NCBI RefSeq assembly: GCF_013409995.1
Contig: NZ_JACCBX010000005.1
Location: forward strand, 186,001 to 250,000
Direction: 5' to 3'
Length of the DNA: 64,000 nucleotides
From: Neobacillus driksii
GTDB lineage: Bacteria > Bacillota > Bacilli > Bacillales > Cytobacillaceae
Of this stretch, positions 45,571-56,169 are shown piece after piece. Made by a program: the position numbers and the translations under genes. The stretch's first letter is position 1. Every line of letters starts with the position of its first letter. The notes under the pieces are model-generated. The model did not search any database. It was not told the DNA's origin and saw nothing but the letters and a program-made list of their open reading frames with translations.

Positions 45571-45572
45571 AT

Positions 45573-45602
45573 AAAGAGCCTCCAACCGAAGGCTCTTTTT
45601 TG
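45573..45602. terminator. Bidirectional terminator
   Basis: AAAGAGCCT - 8-base loop - AGGCTCTTT followed by TTTT. It ends the licT operon on the minus strand and the DinB remnant on the plus strand. Confidence 0.85.
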
Positions 45603-45606
45603 ATAA

Positions 45607-46446
45607 TTAGGTTTCATTGGTCGTAAATCGGACTAGGTGAATAATTAGATAAAAGACTTCCTCGTTGGTAATGTATTGACCAGTCATGCTTTCACAGTAG
45701 GTAGCGATGGATTGGGAGCATTTGAATTCGTCTGGGTATTTGGTTTTATGGTGTTCGTATAGGAATGAGTCTTTGGAATTCAGTTGTTTGTTGTCGAAGA
45801 TTCGTCGGATAAAGTATTGCAGGTGGGTGACGAATCGGTTGTATCGCATGGATTGGTGATCGAGTTTGACGTTTAGTTGGTACCGTACAATGTTGAGTAT
45901 GTCTTTGAGCATGGTGACGGCTAGTACAGTGTTTTCAAAGTTTTCTTCCTCGTTTTTGGCGTTGACGAGGTGAAAGGCGATATTGCCAGCTTCTTCTTCG
46001 GGTAAGTTGATGTGCAGGTGCTCGTTTAGGTGAGTGATGACGATCATGCCTGCTGCGTACTCTTCCGGGTAGTGAATGCGTATGTCGTTTAAGAGTTTAT
46101 TTTGTAAGATTACGCCTTTTTCGACGCGTTCGATGGCGAAGGCGATGTGGTCGAGCAGCATTAGGAAGTAGCGGTCGTCGAGTTCGTTACGCCAAGCGGA
46201 TTTCATTTCTTCGAGTGCACTATTGATTGTGTCCAAGTAGTCTCGTGGGATGCTTTCGAGTAGGTGGACGTATTCTTGTTTTGTGCGCTGATCGTTTGGC
46301 GTGAAGATTTTTTCGACAGAGCTTTCCTGAATGAGATCGCCTTCTTTGCTATTGAAGCCAAGTCCTTTTCCCATGACAATGATTTCCTGTCCGTTTTCAT
46401 CTCTTGAGAGCACAAGGCTGTTATTTAATACTTTTTCTACCTTCAT
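45607..46446 (-). CDS. licT: BglG/SacY-family transcription antiterminator (LicT-like)
   Basis: 279 residues. The RNA-binding CAT domain (1-55) starts KVEKVLNNSLVLSRDENGQE with GKGLGFNSKEGD. PRD1 (~65-170) carries LLDHIAFAIERV and LNEHLHINLP; PRD2 (~175-279) has FVTHLQYFIRRIF and LIIHLVRFT. PRD histidines are phosphorylated by the PTS to set activity. Last gene of bglP-bglA-licT. It should bind the RAT hairpin at 49865-49893 and let transcription proceed when the sugar is available. Confidence 0.93.
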   Translation of the reverse strand: MKVEKVLNNSLVLSRDENGQEIIVMGKGLGFNSKEGDLIQESSVEKIFTPNDQRTKQEYVHLLESIPRDYLDTINSALEEMKSAWRNELDDRYFLMLLDHIAFAIERVEKGVILQNKLLNDIRIHYPEEYAAGMIVITHLNEHLHINLPEEEAGNIAFHLVNAKNEEENFENTVLAVTMLKDILNIVRYQLNVKLDHQSMRYNRFVTHLQYFIRRIFDNKQLNSKDSFLYEHHKTKYPDEFKCSQSIATYCESMTGQYITNEEVFYLIIHLVRFTTNET

Positions 46447-46473
46447 TAATCATCACCATCTTTATCGTGACAT

Positions 46474-47904
<1,431 letters not shown>

Positions 47905-49767
47905 TTATGCCTCCAGTTTCGTAATATGCATCAGTGGTTCGCCTAAAGAAATGTGTTTTTCTTTAACTGGATCCAATTCGTTAAATTTGTCATGGTTAGT
48001 GATGATGATCGGTGTGACTGTTTCATATCCCTTTGCTTGAATGGATTGACGATCGAATGTGACAAGCGCATCACCTTGTTCTACGCGGTCTCCTTGTTTT
48101 ACGTGCGTCTCAAAGTATTCCCCTTTTAGACTGACGGTGTCAATCCCCACATGGATTAGTAATTCAATACCATTGTCGCTTCGAAGACCAACGGCGTGCT
48201 TAGATTCCATCATTGTTACGACCTCACCGGCAAACGGTGCTCTCACTTCATTTTGATCTGGTAAAATCGCAATCCCTTTCCCAATCAGTTCATTTGCAAA
48301 GACATGATCTTTTACAGTGTTAAGCGGAATGACTTTTCCAGATAGCGGGCTAGCGATCACCTCTGCTTGATTCGTTGTTCCCTTTTTTGCATGTGTTTGT
48401 GTTGTTTCTTCTACCGGGTCCTCAAAACCTAAAATCCAGGTTGCGGCAAAGGTGACGACAAATGCAATCGCAATGGTAATAAGTGCGTGTACGATATTCA
48501 TTGGATTCTCCCCGATAAAGGCAGGGATAGCCGCAAGTCCTGGTGAAACGAATGCGTAGCGGACAAGACCAGAAAGACCGGCATAAATTCCCCCACATGC
48601 CCCACCAATCATCGCTGCGATTAATGGTTTCTTTAGTTTAAGCGTAACTCCGTAAAGTGATGGCTCCGTAATCCCAATTAAGGCAGTGAAACCAGAAGAA
48701 CTAGCTAATTGTTTTAGCTCTTTGTTTTTTGTTTTCATCGCAACCGCAAGCGTAGCGGCACCTTGTGCAATGTTGGATGCAAGCATTCCTGGTCCATTAA
48801 TCATTTCTTCTCCATTATTGGATAGCTGCGTTGTAGCAATAGGGGTCATTGCCCAAGCAGTTCCAGTAATAATTAGGAACGGCTGTAGTCCACCCATTAG
48901 CATTGGGATTAACCAGCTTGCACGATTGTTAATGCCTTCTGCGCCAAGAGCAACAAGGTCATTTAAATATGTGCCAATTGGTCCAATGACGATTAACGCA
49001 AGAGGAGCGGTAATGATTAGGATTAACATTGGTTTCAAAAAAAACTTAATGATCGATGGCGAAACACGTTCAGCAAAGCGTTCAATGTACGACATAATCC
49101 ATACGGTAATAATTATCGGTAAAACAGAACCAGCATAATCAGTTAAGCGCACTGGTATGCCCATAAAGAACAGAGCTTCCTCAGAGGCTAAAACCGTGGA
49201 CCAGTTCGGGTGTAGTAAAACGCCGGCGATAGTCATGGATAACACCGGGTTGGTTCCGAACTTAATTGATGCTCCGTATGCAAGTAGTACAGGCATAAAG
49301 AAGAATGCTGCATCCGCGACAGTGTTTAAGATAAAAAATGTTTGGCTTTCATTGGTTAATACGCCTGTTAACACCAGGACCGCCAGTACGGCTTTGATCA
49401 TCCCGGCACCAATAATGGCAGGGATAAATGGTGCGAATGTAGTAGAAATGACGCTGATTAAACGAGAAATGACGCTCTTTTTTTCTTCTTTGGCAGTATT
49501 AGCATTTGCACTCCTCGGTTGCTCGCCCATTTCATTTTTGATGGTACGGAAGGCTTGTTGGACCTCATTTCCTACGATAACTTGAAATTGACCGCCTTTA
49601 TTGACGACTGAGATGACGCCCTGTAACTTTTCGATTTTAGCAGCTTCGACTTTAGAAGAGTCATAGAATTCAAATCGAAGTCGGGTCGCACAATGGGTTA
49701 TCATCGCTACATTTTCTTTACCACCTACAAGTTTCAATATGTCTTTGCCTAGCTGTTTATAATCCAT
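47905..49767 (-). CDS. bglP: Beta-glucoside PTS transporter, EIIBCA
   Basis: 620 residues in the order IIB (1-85, phospho-Cys in MITHCATRLRFE), IIC (~105-450, ten helices, with GITEPSLYGVTLKLKKP), IIA (~480-620, active His in LLIHVGIDTVSLKGEYF). It imports and phosphorylates beta-glucosides. A GTTATCC-proximal GGGGG ribosome site precedes the ATG. Expression is controlled by the RAT/terminator just upstream; the same PTS normally also phosphorylates LicT to keep it inactive. Confidence 0.95.
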   Translation of the reverse strand: MDYKQLGKDILKLVGGKENVAMITHCATRLRFEFYDSSKVEAAKIEKLQGVISVVNKGGQFQVIVGNEVQQAFRTIKNEMGEQPRSANANTAKEEKKSVISRLISVISTTFAPFIPAIIGAGMIKAVLAVLVLTGVLTNESQTFFILNTVADAAFFFMPVLLAYGASIKFGTNPVLSMTIAGVLLHPNWSTVLASEEALFFMGIPVRLTDYAGSVLPIIITVWIMSYIERFAERVSPSIIKFFLKPMLILIITAPLALIVIGPIGTYLNDLVALGAEGINNRASWLIPMLMGGLQPFLIITGTAWAMTPIATTQLSNNGEEMINGPGMLASNIAQGAATLAVAMKTKNKELKQLASSSGFTALIGITEPSLYGVTLKLKKPLIAAMIGGACGGIYAGLSGLVRYAFVSPGLAAIPAFIGENPMNIVHALITIAIAFVVTFAATWILGFEDPVEETTQTHAKKGTTNQAEVIASPLSGKVIPLNTVKDHVFANELIGKGIAILPDQNEVRAPFAGEVVTMMESKHAVGLRSDNGIELLIHVGIDTVSLKGEYFETHVKQGDRVEQGDALVTFDRQSIQAKGYETVTPIIITNHDKFNELDPVKEKHISLGEPLMHITKLEA

Positions 49768-49807
49768 ACCGTTATCCCCCTTTACGCATTACTGATATGA
49801 GTAAAAC

Positions 49808-49893
49808 AAAAAAAGACCAAAATAAGATGCACCTATCCCGTTAAGAAATAGAGCAAATTATTTTGGTCTTGCCTGCATTACCAGTAACACGCC
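49808..49893 (-). promoter_or_regulatory. RAT antiterminator hairpin overlapping an intrinsic terminator
   Basis: In the RNA sense the RAT runs 49893-49865 (GGCGTGTTACTGG, TAATGCAGGCAAGACC), close to the LicT/SacY consensus. Its last six bases are shared with a terminator whose 13-bp arms are 49870-49858 and 49825-49813 followed by seven T residues. The two structures exclude each other, the classic BglG-family switch. Upstream, TTGTAA (49959-49954) and TAATTT (49936-49931), 17 bp apart, are a plausible weak promoter. Confidence 0.93.
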
Positions 49894-50095
49894 AATTTAA
49901 TTTGTTGTTTATTATGAAACGCTTACGAATAAATTATCATAACTATTTGTATATTACAAGAGCTTTTTTACGCCGACCATACTGGAAAATTAATGAAGTA
50001 TGGTCGAGGTGTGTGCGGGTTGAAGAAATTTGCCAAATTTCATTATGAGGAATACACCTACGACAACAATAGGCTTTCCGAAGTGGATTCCGTTT

Positions 50096-50368
50096 TTAAT
50101 ATTTCGCCGCAATTAGAACTGTAAAGCCGACAATTTCTTTAGCGTACTTGGCACACTGAATCATGAATTCCCCATGACCGCAGCCAACATCGTAACACTC
50201 TTTTGTTCCTGATGACACTAGCCACCTCTTCATCAAAGATCGACTCTCCATTTGGATTTGTATAGGTAGATTCCCACGAATATTGTATTTTCCTTCGAGC
50301 CTTCCCAGCTGTTCGTACCATTGCGCGAATGGGGCGGAAGCCATTCCGGAAGGGTAGTAGGGTCTAAC
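50096..50368 (-). pseudogene. Methyltransferase (class I SAM) N-terminal remnant
   Basis: The frame reads PYYPSGMASAPFAQWYEQLG, then CYDVGCGHGEFMIQCAKYAK with the SAM-binding motif I, then breaks off after EIVGF. A full enzyme would continue about 150 residues. The region upstream of the first ATG (50344) still reads as protein, so the original start is also lost. It immediately follows the hydrolase gene. Confidence 0.7.
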
Positions 50369-50372
50369 AGTT

Positions 50373-51122
50373 TCAAATCAATCCCTCCAAAGAATCGGTC
50401 ACGGCTTTCCATGCCGAAGAAGTTGGGTCCACAACCATAAAATGCTCTGCTTCGGGGAGTCTTATCAATCGGACGCTATCCCCCAGCTCCCTTGCCCTCC
50501 GATGATATTCCACACTCAAAGTGACCGGAACATGACGGTCTAACTCACCATGGATTAAAACTTGGTCCACATTTAAGGGCAGCAATTCGATTGGGGACGC
50601 AATTGGTAATTCTTCCATTGAGTGGCCAAGAAACGCTGTAACGGGACTCGCAATCCCTCTTTCCGTATGTATCTGCAGCATTTTGTCGGGGTCAGTGACC
50701 CCAGCAAGGCTAATGATTCCCTTTATCGGAACAACCAATGGGCTTTCCTTTACATTCAAAAATGATCCCAACAAAAGTGCCAAGTGACCGCCGGCTGAAT
50801 GCCCGATGACCACCACTTTTGAAAGGTCAAGCTGATAAGTGTCCTTCAGTTGGTTTAGGTGATTAACGGCACTGACTACATCATGAAAAGTACCTGGCCA
50901 CGCCCCGCCTTCCTCACCGATCCGGCGGTACTCAATATTCCACGTTGCATAACCGCGCCGCGCCAAATCTTCAGCTAATGGTGTGTTTTCCTCAAGGCTA
51001 TATTTCGACTGCCAAAAACCGCCGTGAATACTCACTACCACTGGACAGTTCCCAGGCCCCTCGGGTCTCTGCAATACACCAAATTGTGATGGGTGCTTCC
51101 CATATGCTATTTTAATTGTCAT
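50373..51122 (-). CDS. Alpha/beta-hydrolase (BD-FAE/kynurenine formamidase-like)
   Basis: 249 residues. Oxyanion motif VVVSIHGGFWQSKYSL, nucleophile elbow VVVIGHSAGGHLALLLG, acid LIHGELDRHVPVTLS and catalytic His in PEAEHFMVVDP. The early HGGFW and the overall size suggest a formamidase/esterase rather than a lipase. ATG start. It stands alone with a methyltransferase remnant downstream. Confidence 0.88.
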   Translation of the reverse strand: MTIKIAYGKHPSQFGVLQRPEGPGNCPVVVSIHGGFWQSKYSLEENTPLAEDLARRGYATWNIEYRRIGEEGGAWPGTFHDVVSAVNHLNQLKDTYQLDLSKVVVIGHSAGGHLALLLGSFLNVKESPLVVPIKGIISLAGVTDPDKMLQIHTERGIASPVTAFLGHSMEELPIASPIELLPLNVDQVLIHGELDRHVPVTLSVEYHRRARELGDSVRLIRLPEAEHFMVVDPTSSAWKAVTDSLEGLI

Positions 51123-51322
51123 CTACAAAACCTCTCTTTACAATTTAACCTTTCGAGAGAAGAATGAAAATTCCTTTATTGAGATGGCCATGTTCAGCAA
51201 TCTAGTTTGTTTTTTTAAAAAAAGATGGTTTGGGTGGAAGGGCTTATATTTCGAATTTAGCCCAGATTAGGTTAAGAAGAGGTATAATGGAATACGAGTT
51301 TACGTCTATTTCGGAGGTTATG

Positions 51323-51748
51323 ATGAGTTTTTTTATAAGGTTAAATACGATTAGTGTCCTATATGCTTTAGCATTGTTTATCGCCATCGAACTCATAATA
51401 AATGTTTCTCATATTAGTGAGTTAACCGGATGGGAATGGGATCATGTTTACATTGTCATTGCTGTTATTAATGTTATTGGACTTCTACTTGCGACTCTTA
51501 TATTTATTAACTTAACAAAAAAATGGCTGTTAGGCAGTAAAAACAGTTATTGGACACTTATTCTGTGGGTCCCTTATTTTATTTTTTTATTCTATTTTTT
51601 CACTGTTTTCGTTCCTCTTAATTCAGGGTTGGTGCTTTTTCCTAGATTTAGTCTGTTGATTTTTGGGTCAGGCTTGCTGTTTCCGGTATACATTTTATTT
51701 ATTCATGTATTTGCTACACCTATAAGTACAGACGAAGGGCACCTCTAA
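51323..51748 (+). CDS. Four-helix membrane protein, unknown
   Basis: 141 residues from the second of two adjacent ATGs, with GGAGG 5 bases upstream. The frame is open 31 codons further but without a ribosome site. Helices: VLYALALFIAIELIINV, YIVIAVINVIGLLLATLIFI, YWTLILWVPYFIFLFYFFTV and FSLLIFGSGLLFPVYILFIH. Family not recognised. Confidence 0.6.
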   Translation: MSFFIRLNTISVLYALALFIAIELIINVSHISELTGWEWDHVYIVIAVINVIGLLLATLIFINLTKKWLLGSKNSYWTLILWVPYFIFLFYFFTVFVPLNSGLVLFPRFSLLIFGSGLLFPVYILFIHVFATPISTDEGHL

Positions 51749-51781
51749 TACGCAGCCATGGAGGGGGCTCAGCATTCGAAA

Positions 51782-51810
51782 GGCAGTGGATTCATTTCCA
51801 CTGCCCTTGT
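51782..51810. terminator. Hairpin at the lysE-scrap/glyoxalase junction
   Basis: GGCAGTGGA - TTCATT - TCCACTGCC, perfect 9-bp arms. The same hairpin, degraded, follows the lysE gene at 44910-44936, showing the two regions are duplicates. Confidence 0.6.
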
Positions 51811-51811
51811 T

Positions 51812-52165
51812 CTAACATTTACAAATCATTAACAGATTTCCATCCGGGTCTTTGAAATTAAAATAATGACCATGTTGAACGTCCGTTACAACGTTAACAC
51901 CTTTACTTTTCATAAACGTAAAAGCTTCTTCAATGTTTAAGGTATTGAAATGGAACACCGGTGTTTGAAATACATTATTTTCGGAATAGATTTTACTGTC
52001 TAAAACAATCCCCGTACCTTCCATGGGAATGACATAAAGATGGCCAAACAGGATTTCACCCGTTGCTTCGATACCTAATAGATCACAATACCAATCTCTT
52101 GCTCTCTCTATGTCTTTCACCGGAATAAAAACCGTCCCGATTTGATTATGGATAGGACTATTCAT
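51812..52165 (-). CDS. Glyoxalase/VOC-superfamily protein
   Basis: 117 residues, one VOC module pair: GTVFIPVKDIERARDWYCDL, LLGIEATGE, then HGHYFNFKDPDGNLLMICKC with the metal-site Glu position replaced by the DPDGN turn region. Related to bleomycin-resistance/glyoxalase folds; the substrate is unknown. It is the intact counterpart of the remnant at 44943-45310. Confidence 0.85.
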   Translation of the reverse strand: MNSPIHNQIGTVFIPVKDIERARDWYCDLLGIEATGEILFGHLYVIPMEGTGIVLDSKIYSENNVFQTPVFHFNTLNIEEAFTFMKSKGVNVVTDVQHGHYFNFKDPDGNLLMICKC

Positions 52166-52187
52166 TTAAACGACCTCCAAGACCAAT

Positions 52188-52798
52188 CTATTTATCTCTG
52201 CTATCTGTTTTTTCCTGGATAAATTCAATTTCCTCGTCATTTGGCTGGATTTTTACACCCGTCAGAAAACCTGTGTAGGCTGCACCCGTATCAATATTCC
52301 AAGAATGACTATGTTCATCATATTTTTACCAATGTTCTTCAAGGGACTTCGATTCCAAAGGACACTGTATCCATCGTCCTCCTTAAACGGATTCGTCGCT
52401 TGCTCCGCGATTCCGGCATGGCTTACAAACAAGTGCTCATTTTCGAAAAATAACGGCAGCTCCTTCATCCAGCTCACATCATCCTTGCAATCCCGCTTCA
52501 CGGCCTCATACTGCCGCAGCGTTTCCTCCCCACATTGCCGAAGCCAATTGTCGTTGGGCTGATTTAGTACATGATCAATGATTTCGAACTCATGATTTCC
52601 TTTTAAAAAGATAGCCTGCTCGGGAAAGTCCGCTTTTAATTGCCTTGCCAGCTGTACCATCTGAGGCGAATTCTTCCCTCTGTCGATGAGATCTCCCAGC
52701 TGAATCAGCACCTCATTCTCCTTGTTCCAATGCTTCGTAATCAGATTATTAAACGTATGGTAGCAACCGTGAACATCACCGATGACCAAATAATTCAT
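52188..52798 (-). pseudogene. Calcineurin-like phosphoesterase with internal deletion and frameshift
   Basis: The N-terminal part is canonical: YLVIGDVHGCYHTFNNLI, QLGDLIDRG, FLKGNHEFE, FVSHAG (PrpE/ApaH-like). After SPLKNIGK the frame changes, and the normal C-terminus resumes in another frame as KYDEHSHSWNIDTGAAYTGF and on to KTDSRDK-stop at 52188. The missing piece contains the conserved GHT(P) motif that supplies a metal ligand. The annotated-looking frame ending at 52262 therefore has an abnormal tail; the protein is probably inactive unless the break is a sequencing error. Confidence 0.75.
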
Positions 52799-52801
52799 TG
52801 T

Positions 52802-53464
52802 TTAGTTCTCCTTATTTAAAAATAAAAGTAATTCGGCTAGATCATCCACTATGTAATCCGCTTCAATCGACTCCCATTGAGGGTCTTTCTTCCAAACCCC
52901 TTTCATTCCAACATTCTGAGCCGCTTTCACATCATTCTCAGGGTGATCCCCAACAAAGATACTCTGAGGTGCAGCGATTTTAAGCTGCTTCAGGGCTCTT
53001 TTAAAAATTTCGGGGTCTGGCTTCTTTATTCCTTCCCACTCTGATATTAAGATAGTGTCAAAATACTTTTCAATCCCCAATGCTCTGATGTTATCGAGTT
53101 GGAACTGTCCTCTTCCATTTGTAATCATGCCTAATCTGATGTCGCGGCTTTTTAATTTATCCAGTGTGGAAATGAGATTCGGGAATGGAACGCAGTGATT
53201 TTTGAATTCTGAGAGGTAGTCTTGAAGCAGTTCTTCCCATGTCATCGCCGTTATTTGAAACTCCTCTACCAACTGCGGATACACTTTATCCTTCCAAACA
53301 TAGCCGCGTTGATCCAAATCTATAAATCTCTTTATATAGGTTTCTCTCGGAATATGTCCTACGATTCTATGCAACCTGTCATATTGGTGATCAATGAACT
53401 TTTTTACCGATTCATCCCGATCTAATAATGTTCCATCTAAATCGAATAATACCGCTTTTATCAT
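52802..53464 (-). CDS. HAD-superfamily hydrolase, subfamily IA
   Basis: 220 residues. Motif I AVLFDLDGTLLDRDESV, motif II GMITNGRG, motif III KKPDPEIFKRAL, motif IV FVGDHPENDVKAA. The cap domain lies between 20 and 90. Phosphatase on a small metabolite. Its stop is 3 bp before the phosphoesterase start, so the two were one operon. Confidence 0.92.
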   Translation of the reverse strand: MIKAVLFDLDGTLLDRDESVKKFIDHQYDRLHRIVGHIPRETYIKRFIDLDQRGYVWKDKVYPQLVEEFQITAMTWEELLQDYLSEFKNHCVPFPNLISTLDKLKSRDIRLGMITNGRGQFQLDNIRALGIEKYFDTILISEWEGIKKPDPEIFKRALKQLKIAAPQSIFVGDHPENDVKAAQNVGMKGVWKKDPQWESIEADYIVDDLAELLLFLNKEN

Positions 53465-53551
53465 TTTCGCTGCCCACCTCCTTTCTTTTTAGGATCGTTC
53501 AAAATTCTGGTGTAGTGTTTTATATTACCTATTTTATTCGCAATTCCTCTT

Positions 53552-53640
53552 ACCTGCCAAAATGTTTTCTCCACCTGCGGATTTTATCCTCTTATCTGCA
53601 TAATTCTCTATTTACCTGCATTTTCCTTTAGTTTATCTGC
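53552..53640. repeat. Five-unit GCAGGTAA phased array, copy 3 (reverse orientation)
   Basis: On the plus strand (A)CCTGC/ATCTGC motifs start at 53552, 53573, 53594, 53614 and 53635: spacing 21, 21, 20, 21. Reverse-complemented, the unit order matches copies 1 and 2 (TTAGGCAG, TGCAGGTAAA, TATGCAG, GCAGGTGGAG, TTTTGGCAGGTAAG). Confidence 0.82.
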
Positions 53641-53800
53641 CTAACTAATTCCTCGCGAAAACTTTAAGCTAAAAATGCCGGCGTAGCGGCTTGGCTCAGG
53701 TAATTAAACTCCTAAAATATGGTATAAGCCTTGATATTCTTCTCAGGATTCTAGATCAAGGTGATGTTTTTAGAATTCCTATTTTATAAAAATACCTCTT

Positions 53801-53890
53801 ACCTGCCAATTTGACTTCTCCACCTGCGGATCTTATCCTCTAACCTGCATAATTCTCCATCCTACCTGCATTTTTCCCTAGTTTATCTGC
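53801..53890. repeat. Five-unit GCAGGTAA phased array, copy 4 (reverse orientation)
   Basis: Motifs start at 53801, 53822, 53843, 53864 and 53885, exactly 21 bp apart throughout. It is paired with copy 3 around a hairpin at about 53674-53703, as copies 1 and 2 are. Confidence 0.85.
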
Positions 53891-53914
53891 CTAACAAAAT
53901 AAATGCAAAACCGC

Positions 53915-53952
53915 ATAAAAAAACATTGGATCCGCAATCGCGAATCCAATGT
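53915..53952 (-). terminator. Terminator after yhgE
   Basis: On the minus strand AACATTGGATTCGC pairs with GCGGATCCAATGTT, followed by a T run. Confidence 0.85.
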
Positions 53953-53961
53953 TATCAAATC

Positions 53962-56115
53962 TTATGCTGCTTTTTCTAATAATCCAGCACTGCCCTGTTT
54001 ACGTTTGAACGTAAATGCAAGGTAGATAAATGTAACAAGCATAAATCCTGCCATGTAGGCGAGCAAGATTATGTTGTTTTGCCACATGTAAGCAAAGTCT
54101 CCGCTTGAGATGACGGCTTTAAACGCCTGGACGGTGTACGTCATCGGGAAGAATGCGTTAAATGGCTGTAGTGCCTCTGGAATTAACGCAAGTGGGAAGG
54201 TGCCCGCGCTTGTCGTTAATTGCATGATTAGGATGAGAATGGCGATGAAACGGCCAATATCGGCTAAGGACGTGACGAGCATTTGAATTAATGTGACAAA
54301 TACCATACTTGTTAGAATCGTTGTGACGATAAACAGCGGCACGCTTTGTACCTTCATTCCCAAGCCAAAGAGTAGCACAAAATCGACTAATAGTGCTTGA
54401 AGCACACCAATGATGGTGATAACCCCTAACTTACCGAAAAACCATTGTGGAGCGGATGCTGGTTTGACGGCTGGTTCTCTAAGTCCGAAAACGATGGAGA
54501 TGATTAATGCCCCGACAAAAAGTCCGAGTGAGACGAAATATGGTGCAAAGCCGGTTCCGTAGTTTGGCACGTTGTTAATCTCATTTTTATCAACCTTTAC
54601 TGGCTCGCCCATCATATCATAGGTGTCATCATCCGCTTTAACACTGTTCGCAGCCTCTGCACCCTCAGATAGCTTCTCGTTTAATTCAGAGGTGCCATCC
54701 TGAAGTTTTTTAGTACCTGCTTGTAACTCGGTGGAACCTTCTGCAAGCTTACCAGTACCTTCTGATATTTTATCCGCACCAGCAGATAACTCACCCATCC
54801 CGGCTGTCAGCTGGTTGGCGCCCGTAGTAAGTTCGGTTGACCCTGTATAGAGCTGGTGGATTCCTTGTTGGAATTTCACCTGGTTTGCATTAATTTCACC
54901 GATTCCACCAATTAATTGGTCGAAGACTGGATCGGTTTGTTTTTTCAATTGTGACTCTAAACCTGAAGTTGCACCCTGCAATTGTCCATTTACCTGCGTT
55001 TTAAATTGCGTGAAACCCTGGTGCAATCCTGGCGTAATGGCTTGTGCCACCTGCTGTTGAACTTCTGTCTTAGCAGGTGCAGTTTGCTGAGCCATGATTT
55101 CAGACACGGTTTCAGCTGGAACACCCTTGGCAATAAGCGCACCTGCAAGCTCCTGCATTTTGGCCGTTTGCTGCGCAATCATTTGGTCCGCAATCTGAGA
55201 AGATAATCCAGCATTCAACTGCGTCTCAAACTGATTAATACCCTCGTTTAGCTTTTCCGTACTGCCAGATAACTGTGAACTGATTCCAGCAGCAATTCCA
55301 GCCGGTAACTCTTGTTTAATTTGCTCAGCACCCGCTTGTGCTTTTTCGGTGCCTGTCACCAAAAGTGACAGCTTGTCATCTGCTTGTTGTAGTCCTTGCT
55401 GGATGGCGGCTGTTCCTTTGGCGATTTCGGTGGTTCCGGCTGCGGCGCTGTTGATGCCTTGTTCAAATTCGATTGATTTGCTTGCTAGGGTTTGAAGGTT
55501 TTCTTTGATTTGTCCGGCACCTTTGTTTAGTTCTGCTGAACCGTCATTGAGCTGGCCCGCTCCTTCACTGGCTTGGGCTAATCCGTCGCCCATTTCCGTT
55601 ACTTTTTCAAAAATACTTTCGGAATACGTTGCGACGATTTCCTTTGAAATCTCTGCTTTGATTTCCTTCATCGCGGTTTCACCGATTTGCGCTGATAGGA
55701 AGTTTGCTCCTTCATTCGGCACATATTTGATTTGCAGCTTTTGTGGCTGGTCCTCAAGTAGTGTGGTCGCATTTTTGGAGAAATTGCTCGGAATCTCTAC
55801 TAAAATATAATACTTTTGATCCTCCAGCCCTTGATAGCCCTGCTCCTTGTCTACAATATCAAAGTCGAAGGTTTTACTTTTCTTCAGGTTATTGACCAGG
55901 TCATCGCCGATTTGAAGTGTCTCCCCGGCGAGTTCTGCCCCCTCATCTTGGTTGACAATCGCGACTGGCAGGTCGCTTAAATATTTGTACGGATCCCAAA
56001 ACGCCCACAAAAACATTCCGGCATATAAGACTGGAATGAAAAGGATGGCGATAATGGGAACTAATACTTTACGATTGGTAAGAATCGTCTTTAACTCTGC
56101 TTTAAATCCTTTCAT
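53962..56115 (-). CDS. yhgE: YhgE/Pip-family membrane protein
   Basis: 717 residues. One helix near the N-terminus (VLVPIIAILFIPVLYAGMFL), a long extracytoplasmic region (~45-520), and five helices at the C-terminus, an ABC-2 permease-like plan without an ATPase. The middle contains repeated LxxGAxQLxxGxxEL units (LNDGSAELNKGAGQIKENLQ, LAEGSTELQAGTKKLQDGTS), a hallmark of the family. Relatives include phage-infection protein Pip and type VII secretion-linked EsaA. AGGAGG-like site before the ATG. Divergent-in-order partner tetR lies upstream on the same strand; likely repressed by it. Confidence 0.9.
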   Translation of the reverse strand: MKGFKAELKTILTNRKVLVPIIAILFIPVLYAGMFLWAFWDPYKYLSDLPVAIVNQDEGAELAGETLQIGDDLVNNLKKSKTFDFDIVDKEQGYQGLEDQKYYILVEIPSNFSKNATTLLEDQPQKLQIKYVPNEGANFLSAQIGETAMKEIKAEISKEIVATYSESIFEKVTEMGDGLAQASEGAGQLNDGSAELNKGAGQIKENLQTLASKSIEFEQGINSAAAGTTEIAKGTAAIQQGLQQADDKLSLLVTGTEKAQAGAEQIKQELPAGIAAGISSQLSGSTEKLNEGINQFETQLNAGLSSQIADQMIAQQTAKMQELAGALIAKGVPAETVSEIMAQQTAPAKTEVQQQVAQAITPGLHQGFTQFKTQVNGQLQGATSGLESQLKKQTDPVFDQLIGGIGEINANQVKFQQGIHQLYTGSTELTTGANQLTAGMGELSAGADKISEGTGKLAEGSTELQAGTKKLQDGTSELNEKLSEGAEAANSVKADDDTYDMMGEPVKVDKNEINNVPNYGTGFAPYFVSLGLFVGALIISIVFGLREPAVKPASAPQWFFGKLGVITIIGVLQALLVDFVLLFGLGMKVQSVPLFIVTTILTSMVFVTLIQMLVTSLADIGRFIAILILIMQLTTSAGTFPLALIPEALQPFNAFFPMTYTVQAFKAVISSGDFAYMWQNNIILLAYMAGFMLVTFIYLAFTFKRKQGSAGLLEKAA

Positions 56116-56169
56116 GCTCGCTACCTCCTGACTACTTTATTCATTAGTCATTTTTATTTTTAAAAATAC

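Noticed and set aside
49157..49585. 142-residue plus-strand frame opposite bglP
   Set aside because: Antisense to a strongly conserved PTS gene and without protein-like features.
49914..49930. cre site (catabolite repression) TGAAACGCTTACGA upstream of bglP
   Set aside because: Attractive position, but the match to the cre consensus is one base too short around the central CG; not strong enough to list as a feature.
53552..53640. Reading the 21-bp array as a seven-residue protein repeat (TC every seven residues)
   Set aside because: A plus-strand frame gives regular Thr-Cys pairs in copy 4, but copies 1-3 break the pattern with shifts of one base and stops; the 20-bp spacings also exclude a coding explanation.
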